Of a DNA stretch of 64,000 nt, positions 18,306 to 26,369 are shown one piece after another. Within the stretch, counting starts at the first letter, position 1, and each line of letters starts with the position of its first letter. Source of the DNA: Paenibacillus polysaccharolyticus (GTDB lineage Bacteria > Bacillota > Bacilli > Paenibacillales > Paenibacillaceae); assembly GCF_900102085.1 (NCBI RefSeq), contig NZ_FMVM01000002.1, positions 248,001 to 312,000 on the forward strand. The letters run 5' to 3'. The notes below the pieces were generated by a model. The model was not told the DNA's origin. It did no database searches and saw only the letters and a program-made list of their open reading frames with translations. A program made the position numbers and the translations under genes.

Positions 18306-18355
18306 ACCACTTAATAAACATTTTTGTTTACAAAGTGGTTTGCTTATCCTATATT
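18306..18355 (+). promoter_or_regulatory. promoter with 14-6-14 inverted repeat before MFS gene
   Basis: -35 TTTACA (18327-18332), 17-bp spacer, -10 TATATT (18350-18355). The -35 lies in the right arm of an inverted repeat: ACCACTTAATAAAC (18306-18319) against GTTTACAAAGTGGT (18326-18339), 12 of 14 positions complementary. This geometry indicates repression of the exporter; no regulator gene lies alongside. It could also serve the divergent oxidoreductase. Confidence 0.6.
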
Positions 18356-18410
18356 AAAGATACATCTGCAGGTGTATTTTACTAATATTTCAATATTTAT
18401 GGAGGTGTCC

Positions 18411-19838
18411 GTGACACACGAGAAACCAATCGGCATCTTTCATCGACGTTACAGCGCCATGACCATTGGCATCATGTTAGTATTAACTACTTCGGCATTC
18501 GAAGGGCTCGCGATCACAACTATTGCTGCCAAAATAGCTCAAGACATGCAGGGAATTCATCTATATGGGTGGATTTTTAGTGCGTTTTTGTTATCTCAGC
18601 TTGTAGGAACACTGGTGATGGGCCAGCAAGTGGACAGGCGAGGTGTATTCACTTCCATTCTTATATCTTTTGTTATTTTTGTAATGGGGACAATGATTGC
18701 TGCGACATCCATGAACATGTACATGCTCATTGGAGGAAGAGTTTTTCAAGGATTTGGAGCTGGCGCTTTAATTACATGTGTCTATGTGTGTGTAACATTA
18801 TACTACCCGGAAAATCTCCGAACTCAGATTTTGGCAGCTTTTTCGATGGCCTTTGTTCTTCCTTCATTAATCGGGCCTTATTTTGCTGGACTTCTTGCTT
18901 CTTATCTGTCTTGGCGGTTTGTTTTCTGGATCGTTATCCCTTTGATTGCACTTGCTCTTCTGCTTACATATCGCTCATTTCGTGATCTGCAGCGCAATCA
19001 GCACATTATAGAAGAAGCACGAGCAGTTGACTCAAGAACAGGTCAGGCCATTTTATTAGCTATCGGAACGGGCTTGTTACTGACAGGTCTCGGGATGATT
19101 ATAAGTTGGCAGGGCATAGCTCTTTCGATTAGTGGATTCATAATCATGATACCGTTCATGCACAAATTACTGCCTCAAGGAACATTTCTAATCCAATCCG
19201 GTTTACCGGCAACCTTGGTAACAAGAGGATTGTATGTGGCTTGTTATTTTGCAACGGAAAGTTTTGTTATTTTGGGTTTGACTGAGATGAAGGGGGTATC
19301 TTCAGAAACTGCCGGATTACTTGTCGCAGCAGGCTCATTAAGCTGGTCTGGAGCGGCGTGGTTGCAAGCCCGATTGGATGTAAAAGACCAAGGTGATGGA
19401 CGGAAGCAGAGAGTTATGTATGGAATTGGCATTATGATCGTCGGAGTTATGCTCGTCATGCTGGCTTTATTTTTGACGGATACCGGGATTGCGCTCATTC
19501 TCCTCTCACAGATTATTATTGGTTTTGGTGTGGGTCTGGCTAACCCGACTACCGCGGTTCTTGCTTTACAGTACGCTGAGCTTGGACAGGAAGGAAAGAT
19601 GTCTGCCAACCTTCAGTTTGTCGATTCTTTTTATGTGGCTGTAAGCATTGGTGTAAGCGGTTCATTGGTTGCTTTAGCCAAAACGACGGGATGGGGCATA
19701 TCCACAGGCATTCTGATGGTGCTGACGCTTCAACTTCTATTGGTTATACTGAGCTTTTTCTCATCATTACGGATTGCCGCTGTTCCTTCTCAATTACATC
19801 AGCCCACTGGACAAAAAATAGATACACTTCCGATGTAA
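18411..19838 (+). CDS. MFS multidrug-type exporter (DHA2/EmrB-like)
   Basis: A 475-aa membrane protein of about 14 TM helices. Motif C-like and A-like signatures are visible (G-x-x-V-D-R-R-G after TM2; G-R-V-F-Q-G-F-G-A-G; the motif R-F-V-F-W-I-V-I-P in TM6). The frame extends to 18324, but the in-frame ATG at 18399 is part of the ribosome-binding site ATGGAGGTG. GTG 18411 (V-T-H-E-K-P-I-G) is therefore preferred; spacing is short but acceptable. A macrolide-type glycosyltransferase starts 64 nt downstream with no terminator between, so the two are probably one operon for export and modification of a small molecule. Confidence 0.85.
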   Translation: MTHEKPIGIFHRRYSAMTIGIMLVLTTSAFEGLAITTIAAKIAQDMQGIHLYGWIFSAFLLSQLVGTLVMGQQVDRRGVFTSILISFVIFVMGTMIAATSMNMYMLIGGRVFQGFGAGALITCVYVCVTLYYPENLRTQILAAFSMAFVLPSLIGPYFAGLLASYLSWRFVFWIVIPLIALALLLTYRSFRDLQRNQHIIEEARAVDSRTGQAILLAIGTGLLLTGLGMIISWQGIALSISGFIIMIPFMHKLLPQGTFLIQSGLPATLVTRGLYVACYFATESFVILGLTEMKGVSSETAGLLVAAGSLSWSGAAWLQARLDVKDQGDGRKQRVMYGIGIMIVGVMLVMLALFLTDTGIALILLSQIIIGFGVGLANPTTAVLALQYAELGQEGKMSANLQFVDSFYVAVSIGVSGSLVALAKTTGWGISTGILMVLTLQLLLVILSFFSSLRIAAVPSQLHQPTGQKIDTLPM

Positions 19839-19901
19839 ACAAACAACCGGTCAGACCAGATACGGATCGGAGGCACATATTACATTCAGGAGGTGCGCAC
19901 G

Positions 19902-21104
19902 ATGGCGCGTGTATTGGTTGTTATTACTCCGGCTGAAGGCCATGTGAACCCATCCCTTGGGTTAATTACGGAGCTAGTCAAACTTGGGGAAGATGTTGTT
20001 TATGTCTGTGTAGAGGAATATCGTTCTCGGATTGAGCAAACGGGAGCTAAGGTCATGACCTATCCTTTTGCGGAGGATGCGTTCTCACATGAACCTACAC
20101 TTAAGCCTTTGGCGTATCGGCATCCCTACCAATTCCTACACATGGTTACTTGCGGTATCATTCCCAGAATGATTCCTGAGGTGCTTCGTTTAATTGAGCA
20201 TGAAACGTTTGACTATCTCATCTATGATTCACTGATGGGGTGGGGAGGCCAAATTCTCGCTGAGAAATTAGGGATTCCATCCGTATGTACGATAGCTTCT
20301 TTTGCTTCCGTTGAGCCGGCAAGCATAGAGAACGGGGAGGTTATCAATACACGAGAACTATATGAAGCGATTATGAACAAGGCAAAAGAAATAGCAACAA
20401 CGTATAAGGTCAGCCTGCCTGCTGTGGAGGAGATGATGGCACATAACGCTCAATTAAATATTGTATACACCAGCCGTTATTTTCAGCCACGGGCAGAAGA
20501 ATTGCATGATCGTTTTCTATTCACGGGTTCATCGATTATTCCGCGGGAAGATGCCCCCGAATTCCCATTTTATCTTCTGCGTGAACGGCATACGAAAACA
20601 GTATACATTTCCATGGGAACCATACTCAATAAAAACCTGGAGTTTTACAAACTTTGTTTTGATGCATTAAAAGATCAGCCAGTAAATGTTGTTTTATCTT
20701 CGGGGAAATACACTGATATTACATCCATCGAAGGAATGATTCCCGATAACTTTATCGTGAGGCCTTATGTTGCTCAGATTGAAATATTGCAGCATGCAGA
20801 CGTTTTTGTTACCCATGCAGGCATGAATAGTGTAAGCGAGGCATTATATTTCGATGTTCCACTTGTCATGATTCCCATGACCTCGGATCAACCGTTTGTT
20901 GCAGGTCGCGTAAAAGAGCTTGGAGCCGGGATTGTATTAGATCAACATCACCTGAACGCAATTCAATTACAGGAGGCGATTATGGAAACACTTCACAATC
21001 CTATCTATAAAGAGCAGGCACATCTCATCGGCAAATCTTTAAAAGAAGCTGGGGGCTGCACCTTTGCGGCGACGGCGATAATGCAACAATTTGCCAAAGT
21101 ATAA
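19902..21104 (+). CDS. macrolide-type UDP-glycosyltransferase (YjiC-like)
   Basis: A 400-aa GT1-family enzyme (GT-B fold) transferring sugar from a UDP-sugar to a small hydrophobic acceptor. The N-terminal acceptor domain starts V-L-V-V-I-T-P-A-E-G-H-V-N-P. The C-terminal donor domain holds S-M-G-T, the F-V-T-H-A-G-M-N-S-V-S-E-A-L motif and M-T-S-D-Q-P at the sugar site. AGGAGG places the start at ATG 19902; the frame runs to GTG 19893, which lies inside the RBS. It resembles macrolide-inactivating Mgt/OleD and Bacillus YjiC. With the MFS gene upstream it suggests glycosylation plus efflux of a toxic or self-made compound. Confidence 0.88.
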   Translation: MARVLVVITPAEGHVNPSLGLITELVKLGEDVVYVCVEEYRSRIEQTGAKVMTYPFAEDAFSHEPTLKPLAYRHPYQFLHMVTCGIIPRMIPEVLRLIEHETFDYLIYDSLMGWGGQILAEKLGIPSVCTIASFASVEPASIENGEVINTRELYEAIMNKAKEIATTYKVSLPAVEEMMAHNAQLNIVYTSRYFQPRAEELHDRFLFTGSSIIPREDAPEFPFYLLRERHTKTVYISMGTILNKNLEFYKLCFDALKDQPVNVVLSSGKYTDITSIEGMIPDNFIVRPYVAQIEILQHADVFVTHAGMNSVSEALYFDVPLVMIPMTSDQPFVAGRVKELGAGIVLDQHHLNAIQLQEAIMETLHNPIYKEQAHLIGKSLKEAGGCTFAATAIMQQFAKV

Positions 21105-21162
21105 CTGCAATTCACCTCTTATTCTTATATAACAGGGAATAAAATTAATGCTAATACAACAA

Positions 21163-21199
21163 CCCCCTCACTTCATTTCTTTCGAAAGAAGAGAGGGGG
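21163..21199. terminator. hairpin between convergent genes
   Basis: Outer CCCCCTC/GAGGGGG and inner palindrome TTCTTTCGAAAGAA. T/A-rich flanks are modest on either strand, so termination efficiency is uncertain. Confidence 0.55.
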
Positions 21200-21255
21200 C
21201 AATTTAGAAAAGTACTTATACAGCTAACCATTGGATATCAAGAGTGCAAAATCGT

Positions 21256-22620
21256 TTACTTGCCCTTTTTCAAAATATCAAAAATGATTTTGGCATTATC
21301 AGTGTTATCAATTAAGCCAGAGAAGCGCTGACTTCCTGGGCCATAGGCATACACCGGAACATCTTCACCTGTGTGTCCGCCTGTTGTCCAACCTGTGAAC
21401 GAGCGGTTATCAATAATAGCTTCAATCGCATTATCGATCTTTGTAACATCCGCACTTTGGGCAGCATCTTTCACGGATTGAATTTCCTCAGCTGTCAGCT
21501 CAAGTTTGAGATATTTTTTCAAAGTTTCATCAACAGAAGCCCCTTTGGCAATTTGAGCAGCCATGAAGTCAGGAGTACGCAGTGCAGCTTTAATGGGGTC
21601 TACGAAGAAGTTGTATTCTCCATCTTTACCCAGGGTAAGTCCTCCTGTGGAGTGGTCAGCTGTTGCTACGACAAGAGTTTGTCCATCTTTTTTCGCGAAA
21701 TCAATCGCAGCTTTAAAGGCAGCAGCAAAATCGTCCATCTCACTCATGGCACCGACAATATCATTATCGTGTCCTGCCCAGTCAATCTGACTGCCTTCAA
21801 CCATCAAGAAAAATCCTTTTTTGTTTGTTTTAAGACGATCGATAGCCGAATTCGTCATCTCAGCGAGTGAAGGTGTCGCGCTTGTGCGATCAATAAATTT
21901 GTCCAATCCGCCATCTGCAAACAGGCCAAGAACTTGTTTGTTTTTGTTCGCGAGCAGGGATGTACGATCCGTTACATAACTATAACCTGCTTTTTGAAAC
22001 TCTTTCGTAAGATCACGGTCTTTACGTACAAAATTGGTTTTCCCTCCGCCGAGCAGTACATCCACTTTGTGTTTGCCGTTAATCAACTCGTCGTAGTAGT
22101 CATTTGCAATAGCATCCATGTTTTTGCGGCTGATATCATGAGCTCCAAATGCCGCTGGAGTAGCATGGGTAATCTCAGAAGTCGCGACCAAACCTGTGGA
22201 TTTACCGATCTGTTTGGCTTGCTCCAACACGGTTTTGACATTCTTTTGATTTGTGTCCACTGCAATGGCTGCGTTATATGTTTTCACACCTGACGACATT
22301 GCGGTTGCGGCAGAAGCGGAATCCGTAACATTTTGTTTGTCATCGTCGGGATAGGTCATTTGAGCGCCTACCAGATACGGATCAAACACCGTTTTTTCCA
22401 TCACTTTCGTCTTAGGATTATCTTTCATATAACGATACGCTGATGTATACGATGTTCCCATACCATCTCCAATAAGGAAAATGATATTTTTGATTGGTTT
22501 TTTCTCAGTACTTGCACCGGCAGCTTTAGCGATAGTTGCTTGTCCAGGGGAAAGAAGAGTAGAAGCTGATACAGCCAATGTCAGAGCTAATGCAGGCAAT
22601 GCTTTTTTAGACAATTTCAC
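21256..22620 (-). CDS. secreted alkaline phosphatase
   Basis: A 454-aa PhoA-type phosphomonoesterase. The frame opens at 22650, but GAGGAGGAA directly before GTG 22620 fixes the start (V-K-L-S-K-K-A-L-P). The signal peptide runs to about A-K-A-A-G (residue ~35). Motifs: I-G-D-G-M-G (metal Asp), D-S-A-S-A-A-T-A-M-S-S-G with the Ser nucleophile, H-A-T-P-A-A-F, the second metal site D-W-A-G-H-D-N-D, A-T-A-D-H-S-T-G-G and G-H-T-G-E-D-V-P near the end. The length is like the B. subtilis PhoA/PhoB enzymes. Pho-box-like repeats upstream suggest induction by phosphate starvation. Confidence 0.95.
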   Translation of the reverse strand: MKLSKKALPALALTLAVSASTLLSPGQATIAKAAGASTEKKPIKNIIFLIGDGMGTSYTSAYRYMKDNPKTKVMEKTVFDPYLVGAQMTYPDDDKQNVTDSASAATAMSSGVKTYNAAIAVDTNQKNVKTVLEQAKQIGKSTGLVATSEITHATPAAFGAHDISRKNMDAIANDYYDELINGKHKVDVLLGGGKTNFVRKDRDLTKEFQKAGYSYVTDRTSLLANKNKQVLGLFADGGLDKFIDRTSATPSLAEMTNSAIDRLKTNKKGFFLMVEGSQIDWAGHDNDIVGAMSEMDDFAAAFKAAIDFAKKDGQTLVVATADHSTGGLTLGKDGEYNFFVDPIKAALRTPDFMAAQIAKGASVDETLKKYLKLELTAEEIQSVKDAAQSADVTKIDNAIEAIIDNRSFTGWTTGGHTGEDVPVYAYGPGSQRFSGLIDNTDNAKIIFDILKKGK

Positions 22621-22690
22621 AACGATTCCTCCTCGATATCTCTTTAACATGAATGCATGAAACTTTGTTCATTTGTTCATCCTTAAGAAG

Positions 22691-22742
22691 ATTATCATTC
22701 ATTTGTAAATAAAAACCATCACAATTGTACGCTGATTGTAAA
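22691..22742 (-). promoter_or_regulatory. Pho-box-like 11-bp repeats and -10 of alkaline phosphatase
   Basis: Read on the minus strand, TTTACA (22742-22737), CGTACA (22731-22726), a degenerate copy (22720-22715) and TTTACA (22709-22704) follow each other every 11 bp. GATAAT (22696-22691) follows as -10. PhoP of Bacillus binds tandem TT(A/C/T)ACA boxes with this period just upstream of phoA-type promoters. The third copy is poor. Confidence 0.5.
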
Positions 22743-22821
22743 ATATTCAACATTAACTAACATACAAGCTTAGATCAGTCTAAACCCTAAAAAACGAATA
22801 AAATCTCATTTATCAACTTGA

Positions 22822-22887
22822 ATAGTTCGTAAATAATGTGAACAAAGCTCGAATTCCATTGACATCCCGTGTTATTTTTAATAAAAT
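22822..22887 (+). promoter_or_regulatory. promoter of purine permease with PurBox-like site
   Basis: -35 TTGACA (22859-22864), 17-bp spacer, -10 TAAAAT (22882-22887): a near-consensus sigma-A promoter giving a leader of about 175 nt. Upstream, ATAGTTCGTAAAT (22822-22834) matches the reverse of the B. subtilis PurR PurBox (AWWWCCGAACWWT) at 12 of 13 positions. A second copy near 22835-22847 is weak (9 of 13). Confidence 0.5.
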
Positions 22888-22894
22888 TCGAAAT

Positions 22895-23012
22895 GCACCT
22901 CAGATTAAAAACAAAATTCTTTTTTTGATCTTCACATTCGGAGCTGTTCAGATCCTAATGACGAATATAGGAGCGTAAGAATTCCAATCCTATAGGCAAT
23001 TAGGATTTTTTG
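22895..23012 (+). ncRNA. candidate attenuator/riboswitch leader of NCS2 permease
   Basis: The untranslated leader ends in a terminator: AATCCTA (22986-22992) pairs with TAGGATT (23001-23007), then a T-run. Upstream, TATAGGA (22966-22972) can pair either with TCCTA at 22953-22957 or with TCCTATA at 22988-22994. The latter would destroy the terminator. This is the logic of an attenuator or riboswitch. I could not match it to the purine riboswitch (its J1/2, J2/3 and loop consensus are absent) or to another known class. Confidence 0.5.
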
Positions 23013-23071
23013 TTTTTAACTGTGCTGTAGAATTTAAGAAAACAAAATGAAAGTTGGAGGCTGGCTTGACG

Positions 23072-24370
23072 ATGGACAACTGGTTCAAACTGAAAGAAAG
23101 AGGCACCACCGTTTCAACCGAAATTATTGCTGGTATTACTACATTTTTCACGATGGTATACATAGTGATTGTGAATCCCGGAATTCTTAGTGGTACGGGA
23201 ATGAGCTTTAACGGCGTATTCATTGCTACAATTCTGGCGAGTATTGTAGCAACCTTGATTATGGGATTGTGGTCCAATTATCCGATTGTTATCGCACCAG
23301 GCATGGGATTGAATGCGTTTTTCGCGTTTAGTGTTGTACAGGGTTATGGGGTAACTTGGCAGACAGCACTGGGTGCTGTATTCATTGCGGGTATTCTGTT
23401 TATTATTTTATCGTTGACTTCATTTCGTTACATGCTGCTGGATGCGATTCCGGCAAGTCTCAAACACGCCATAACAGCAGGGATTGGATTATTTATTACT
23501 ACGGTAGGACTGCAGAATGCAGGTATTATTGCCAATTCGGAATCCAATCTGATTACACTTGGAAATCTGGCGCAACCGATGACCTATCTGACTCTTATTG
23601 GTCTAATCATCACCGTTACGTTGATGGCTTACAATGTCAAAGGATATCTATTTATAGGTATGGTTATTACAGCGATCATCGCCTGGTTCATGGGACTGTT
23701 CCAAATGCCTGCATCCATTGTAGCGATGCCTTCAGGACTGGGAGAAACTGCGTTCCAGATGGATTTAGCCAGTGTCTTCTCCAATGGACTATACACGATC
23801 ATTTTCACGTTTTTGTTGATTACTTTGTTCGATACTACAGGGACGATGCTTGGTGTCGCGGAACAAGCTGGATTACTGAAAGATGGCAAATTCCCGCGCT
23901 CTCGTGGTGCATTGCTCGCTGATGCTGTTGGTACAACGACGGGTGCTATGCTTGGAACAAGCCCAACCTCGGCATATATTGAGTCCAGTACGGGAGTAGC
24001 TGCAGGGGGGAGAACTGGACTGACTGCGGTAACAGTAAGTGTATTGCTCGCCGCGACTTTGTTCTTTAGTCCAATCGTAAGTGTCATCTCGAGCATCCCG
24101 GCAATTACATCCCCGGCACTCATTATTGTTGGTTTCTTTATGATCAGTGTGATTAGTAAAATGAACTGGAGTGATCTGGAAGAGGCCTTCCCGGCGTTCC
24201 TGATCATTATTCTGATGCCGCTGACGCACAGTATTGCAACAGGTATAGGGATTGGTTTCATTTTCTATCCTGTGCTCAAGCTACTTCGTGGCAAAGGTAA
24301 AGATGTTCATCCGATTTTTTATATTTTTGCGATTCTATTCTTCATTCAACTTGTATTCCTCGACCACTAA
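23072..24370 (+). CDS. NCS2-family purine permease (PbuG/PbuO-like)
   Basis: A 432-aa membrane transporter with about 12-13 TM helices of the AzgA-like branch, which imports hypoxanthine, guanine or adenine by proton symport. Signatures: G-I-T-T-F-F-T-M-V-Y-I-V-I-V-N-P near the N-terminus, A-P-G-M-G-L-N-A-F-F-A-F, and G-T-S-P-T-S-A-Y-I-E-S-S-T-G-V-A-A-G-G-R-T-G-L in the middle. GGAGG (23056-23060) fits ATG 23072 (M-D-N-W-F-K-L-K) or TTG 23066. It is a single gene behind a leader with a conditional terminator. The exact purine cannot be read from sequence. Confidence 0.92.
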   Translation: MDNWFKLKERGTTVSTEIIAGITTFFTMVYIVIVNPGILSGTGMSFNGVFIATILASIVATLIMGLWSNYPIVIAPGMGLNAFFAFSVVQGYGVTWQTALGAVFIAGILFIILSLTSFRYMLLDAIPASLKHAITAGIGLFITTVGLQNAGIIANSESNLITLGNLAQPMTYLTLIGLIITVTLMAYNVKGYLFIGMVITAIIAWFMGLFQMPASIVAMPSGLGETAFQMDLASVFSNGLYTIIFTFLLITLFDTTGTMLGVAEQAGLLKDGKFPRSRGALLADAVGTTTGAMLGTSPTSAYIESSTGVAAGGRTGLTAVTVSVLLAATLFFSPIVSVISSIPAITSPALIIVGFFMISVISKMNWSDLEEAFPAFLIIILMPLTHSIATGIGIGFIFYPVLKLLRGKGKDVHPIFYIFAILFFIQLVFLDH

Positions 24371-24393
24371 GAAACGGTCTTGAACATGGCAAA

Positions 24394-24427
24394 GAGAGCT
24401 GCGTTTATATAAGCAGCTCTCTTTTTT
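24394..24427 (+). terminator. rho-independent terminator
   Basis: A perfect 9-bp stem GAGAGCTGC/GCAGCTCTC with a following T-run, ending the permease gene. Confidence 0.9.
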
Positions 24428-24485
24428 CATGTATAATGCTTAAAAACGATATAAAATGAATGATTATTTACACGTTAACGGAGAG

Positions 24486-24636
24486 GACAGAAAAAACCTG
24501 GAAAAGCGGAGCGCTCGCCTTTATCACCGGATTTTCCCCTTTGGAAAAGGGAATCCAAAAAAATCTGGTGATAACAGCTACTCTCCAGGTTATTCTGTCA
24601 TCGGAGTGGACTGTGTAAACCAATTCAACTTATATA
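24486..24636. repeat. long-hairpin repeat element
   Basis: Positions 24486-24599 fold into one long imperfect hairpin: GACAGAA/TTCTGTC, ACCTGGA/TCCAGGT, TTATCACC/GGTGATAA and an inner TTCCC/GGGAA. The tail (24602-24636) contains GGAGTGGACTGTGTAAA and TTCAACTTATATA. In inverted orientation these match the left end of the element at 59348 (17 bp identical, TTTACACAGTCCACTCC). It looks like a non-coding, MITE- or REP-like dispersed repeat. No coding frame is supported. The rest of 24371-24749 holds the permease terminator and the next promoter. Confidence 0.65.
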
Positions 24637-24641
24637 TGCCA

Positions 24642-24696
24642 GTTCATATTCCGTTCATATTGGCGTCACGCTGGCAACATCTTGTCTCACTATACT
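24642..24696 (+). promoter_or_regulatory. activator-type promoter with GTTCAT repeats
   Basis: GTTCATAT at 24642 and 24653 (11 bp apart) with -10 TATACT at 24691-24696, and no usable -35. The same boxes and the same 49-bp distance from first box to -10 occur before the paralogous hydrolase at 45424. Confidence 0.6.
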
Positions 24697-24749
24697 GTAA
24701 ATAAGTCACCAAGACAGTTACACAGACTAAGGGACAGGAGAAGATGAGA

Positions 24750-25733
24750 ATGGAAGAAATCGTAGAAATAAAGCAGACAGAGAAGAAACGTGGCAAGAAA
24801 CGCAAGCTGTTCTTAAAAATATTCGGGGGAATCTTCGCAGCGCTTGTATTATTCATGGGCATCGTCTTTGTGATCCATGTGATTAGCAATGGAATGGAAA
24901 AGAAAAAGATAGAATCGTATGGGCAGTATGTGCAAGTGGATGGCAAAAACATGAATGTCTCCATTCAAGGTCACGGAGAACAGACCATCGTGCTGCTTCC
25001 GGGACAAGGAACCCCATCTCCGGTGTTAGATTTCAAACTATTAATTGACCAATTAACGCCAGATTATAAAGTGGTAACGATTGAACCATTGGGCTATGGA
25101 TTAAGTGATCGTACAGACAAAGAACGTACCTCTGAAAATATCGTTAGAGAAATACATGAAGCTGTGGAGCAACTAGGTCTTGACCGTTATATTCTTATGG
25201 GGCACTCTATTGCGGGACTGTACAGCGCATCTTATGTAAAAGATTATCCGGGTGAAGTGATCGCATTTATCGGTATAGACAGCAGTGTTCCTAATCAGCC
25301 TGGCATGGATGTTAAACTACCTCTGAAATCGATGCAGTTCCTTCAAACCTCAGGGCTGATGCGATTCCTCAAAAATGTGAGTGCAGATCCTTACAAATCC
25401 ATGGACTATGATGAGCATACCATAGAGCAGATGAACCTGATCTCGAATCAGGTGTCGAGCAATGCGACCTTAATGAATGAGTTGAAAAATCTGGGGTCTA
25501 ACTTCAAAAATGCAGAGAAACTGACCTATCCTCGCGATTTGCCGATGTTGCTTTTCGTTCAGTCCAATAATACTGCGAATCCCAATTGGATACCGCTACA
25601 TGAAGAGCAGATCAAACAATCCGATCAGGGCAAAATGATCCCGATGGAAGGCTCGCACTATTTGCATCATACAAAGTATAAAGAGATTGCTGCAGAATTC
25701 AAAGCTTATATGAAGAGTGTTCAATTAAAATAA
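24750..25733 (+). CDS. membrane-anchored alpha/beta hydrolase
   Basis: A 327-aa hydrolase. A very basic N-terminus (K-K-R-G-K-K-R-K) is followed by one TM helix (about 24-45), then the catalytic domain outside the membrane. The oxyanion region is L-L-P-G-Q-G-T, the nucleophile elbow G-H-S-I-A-G, and the base probably the His in M-E-G-S-H-Y-L-H-H. AGGAG is 3 nt from ATG 24744 and 9 nt from ATG 24750; the latter is preferred. A paralogue at 45424 shares the layout and most motifs, and their promoters share architecture, so both likely respond to the same regulator. The substrate is unknown. Confidence 0.87.
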   Translation: MEEIVEIKQTEKKRGKKRKLFLKIFGGIFAALVLFMGIVFVIHVISNGMEKKKIESYGQYVQVDGKNMNVSIQGHGEQTIVLLPGQGTPSPVLDFKLLIDQLTPDYKVVTIEPLGYGLSDRTDKERTSENIVREIHEAVEQLGLDRYILMGHSIAGLYSASYVKDYPGEVIAFIGIDSSVPNQPGMDVKLPLKSMQFLQTSGLMRFLKNVSADPYKSMDYDEHTIEQMNLISNQVSSNATLMNELKNLGSNFKNAEKLTYPRDLPMLLFVQSNNTANPNWIPLHEEQIKQSDQGKMIPMEGSHYLHHTKYKEIAAEFKAYMKSVQLK

Positions 25734-25771
25734 AGTAAAGTTGTTAAGGGGGAAAAACATCTCCCCATAGG

Positions 25772-25797
25772 AGTCGCTATATTAGCGGCTTTTTTTG
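25772..25797 (+). terminator. rho-independent terminator
   Basis: AGTCGCT/AGCGGCT stem with a 5-nt loop and seven T's after the hydrolase gene. Confidence 0.8.
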
Positions 25798-25839
25798 TTT
25801 TATCGGTAGAAGCTTCCACTGGATTAATTAATATAATTC

Positions 25840-26211
25840 TCAAGCTTCCTTTATCTGAGTAATCTCCCCGTGCTTCAATCCGAATTTTTCCATCATATCT
25901 AAAATCGGTAGGAGATCGCGTCCTTTGTCTGACAGAGAGTATTCTACTCGCGGTGGAACTTCAGGAAATACGTGTCTGGATATGAGTCTATTTTCCTCTA
26001 ATTCCCTCAATTGTTTGGTTAATGAACCTTGCGGTATGTCATTCAGAAATGACTTGATTTCATGAAATCGTCGTGCTTGATCCTTCAAAAACCATATAAT
26101 GAGAAATTTCCAACGCCCTGATAGCACGTGTTGAGTGTAAGCCATGCCAAAAATGATAGGATACTTTTCCCTAAACTCTTCGTGAAATCCGTCTTTGCAT
26201 ATCCGAGTCAT
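25840..26211 (-). CDS. HxlR-family regulator
   Basis: A 123-aa winged-helix regulator of the HxlR (MarR-like) family. It shows L-S-G-R-W-K-F-L-I-I-W-F-L, F-H-E-I-K-S-F-L, I-P-Q-G-S-L-T-K-Q-L-R-E-L-E and V-E-Y-S-L-S-D-K-G in the family order. The frame opens at 26226, but GAGGAGG lies before ATG 26211 (M-T-R-I-C). The only Cys is at residue 5; in the relative YodB, Cys6 senses quinones and diamide, so redox or electrophile sensing is possible. It is divergent from a nitronate monooxygenase, with an inverted repeat between, and probably regulates it. Confidence 0.88.
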   Translation of the reverse strand: MTRICKDGFHEEFREKYPIIFGMAYTQHVLSGRWKFLIIWFLKDQARRFHEIKSFLNDIPQGSLTKQLRELEENRLISRHVFPEVPPRVEYSLSDKGRDLLPILDMMEKFGLKHGEITQIKEA

Positions 26212-26239
26212 ACACTTCCTCCTCACAATGATAATCCAA

Positions 26240-26261
26240 TAGTATTAAAAAAGTGACTATG
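26240..26261. promoter_or_regulatory. candidate HxlR operator
   Basis: Inverted repeat ATAGT (26240-26244) / ACTAT (26257-26261), half-sites 17 bp apart, in the divergent HxlR/nitronate-monooxygenase spacer close to the HxlR start. YodB-type sites have TACTA/TAGTA-like half-sites. This is a weak, short match. Confidence 0.35.
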
Positions 26262-26369
26262 TTCATTATTTTTGCCTACTTCTAACTTATAGAGATCTCA
26301 GCTAGTATAGAAGACATTGAGAAAATCTTCAATCTAGGCTTGAAATATACGTATAAAGGAGTTCGTCAG

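Noticed and set aside
22895-23012. Purine riboswitch call for the leader
   Set aside because: The conserved junction and loop sequences of that class are not present; kept only as an unassigned attenuator.
23629-24261. 210-aa minus-strand frame inside the purine permease
   Set aside because: An antisense shadow of a clear membrane protein; no RBS.
24460-24704. Open frames across the repeat element
   Set aside because: They run through a long hairpin, lack an RBS and are better explained as repeat DNA.
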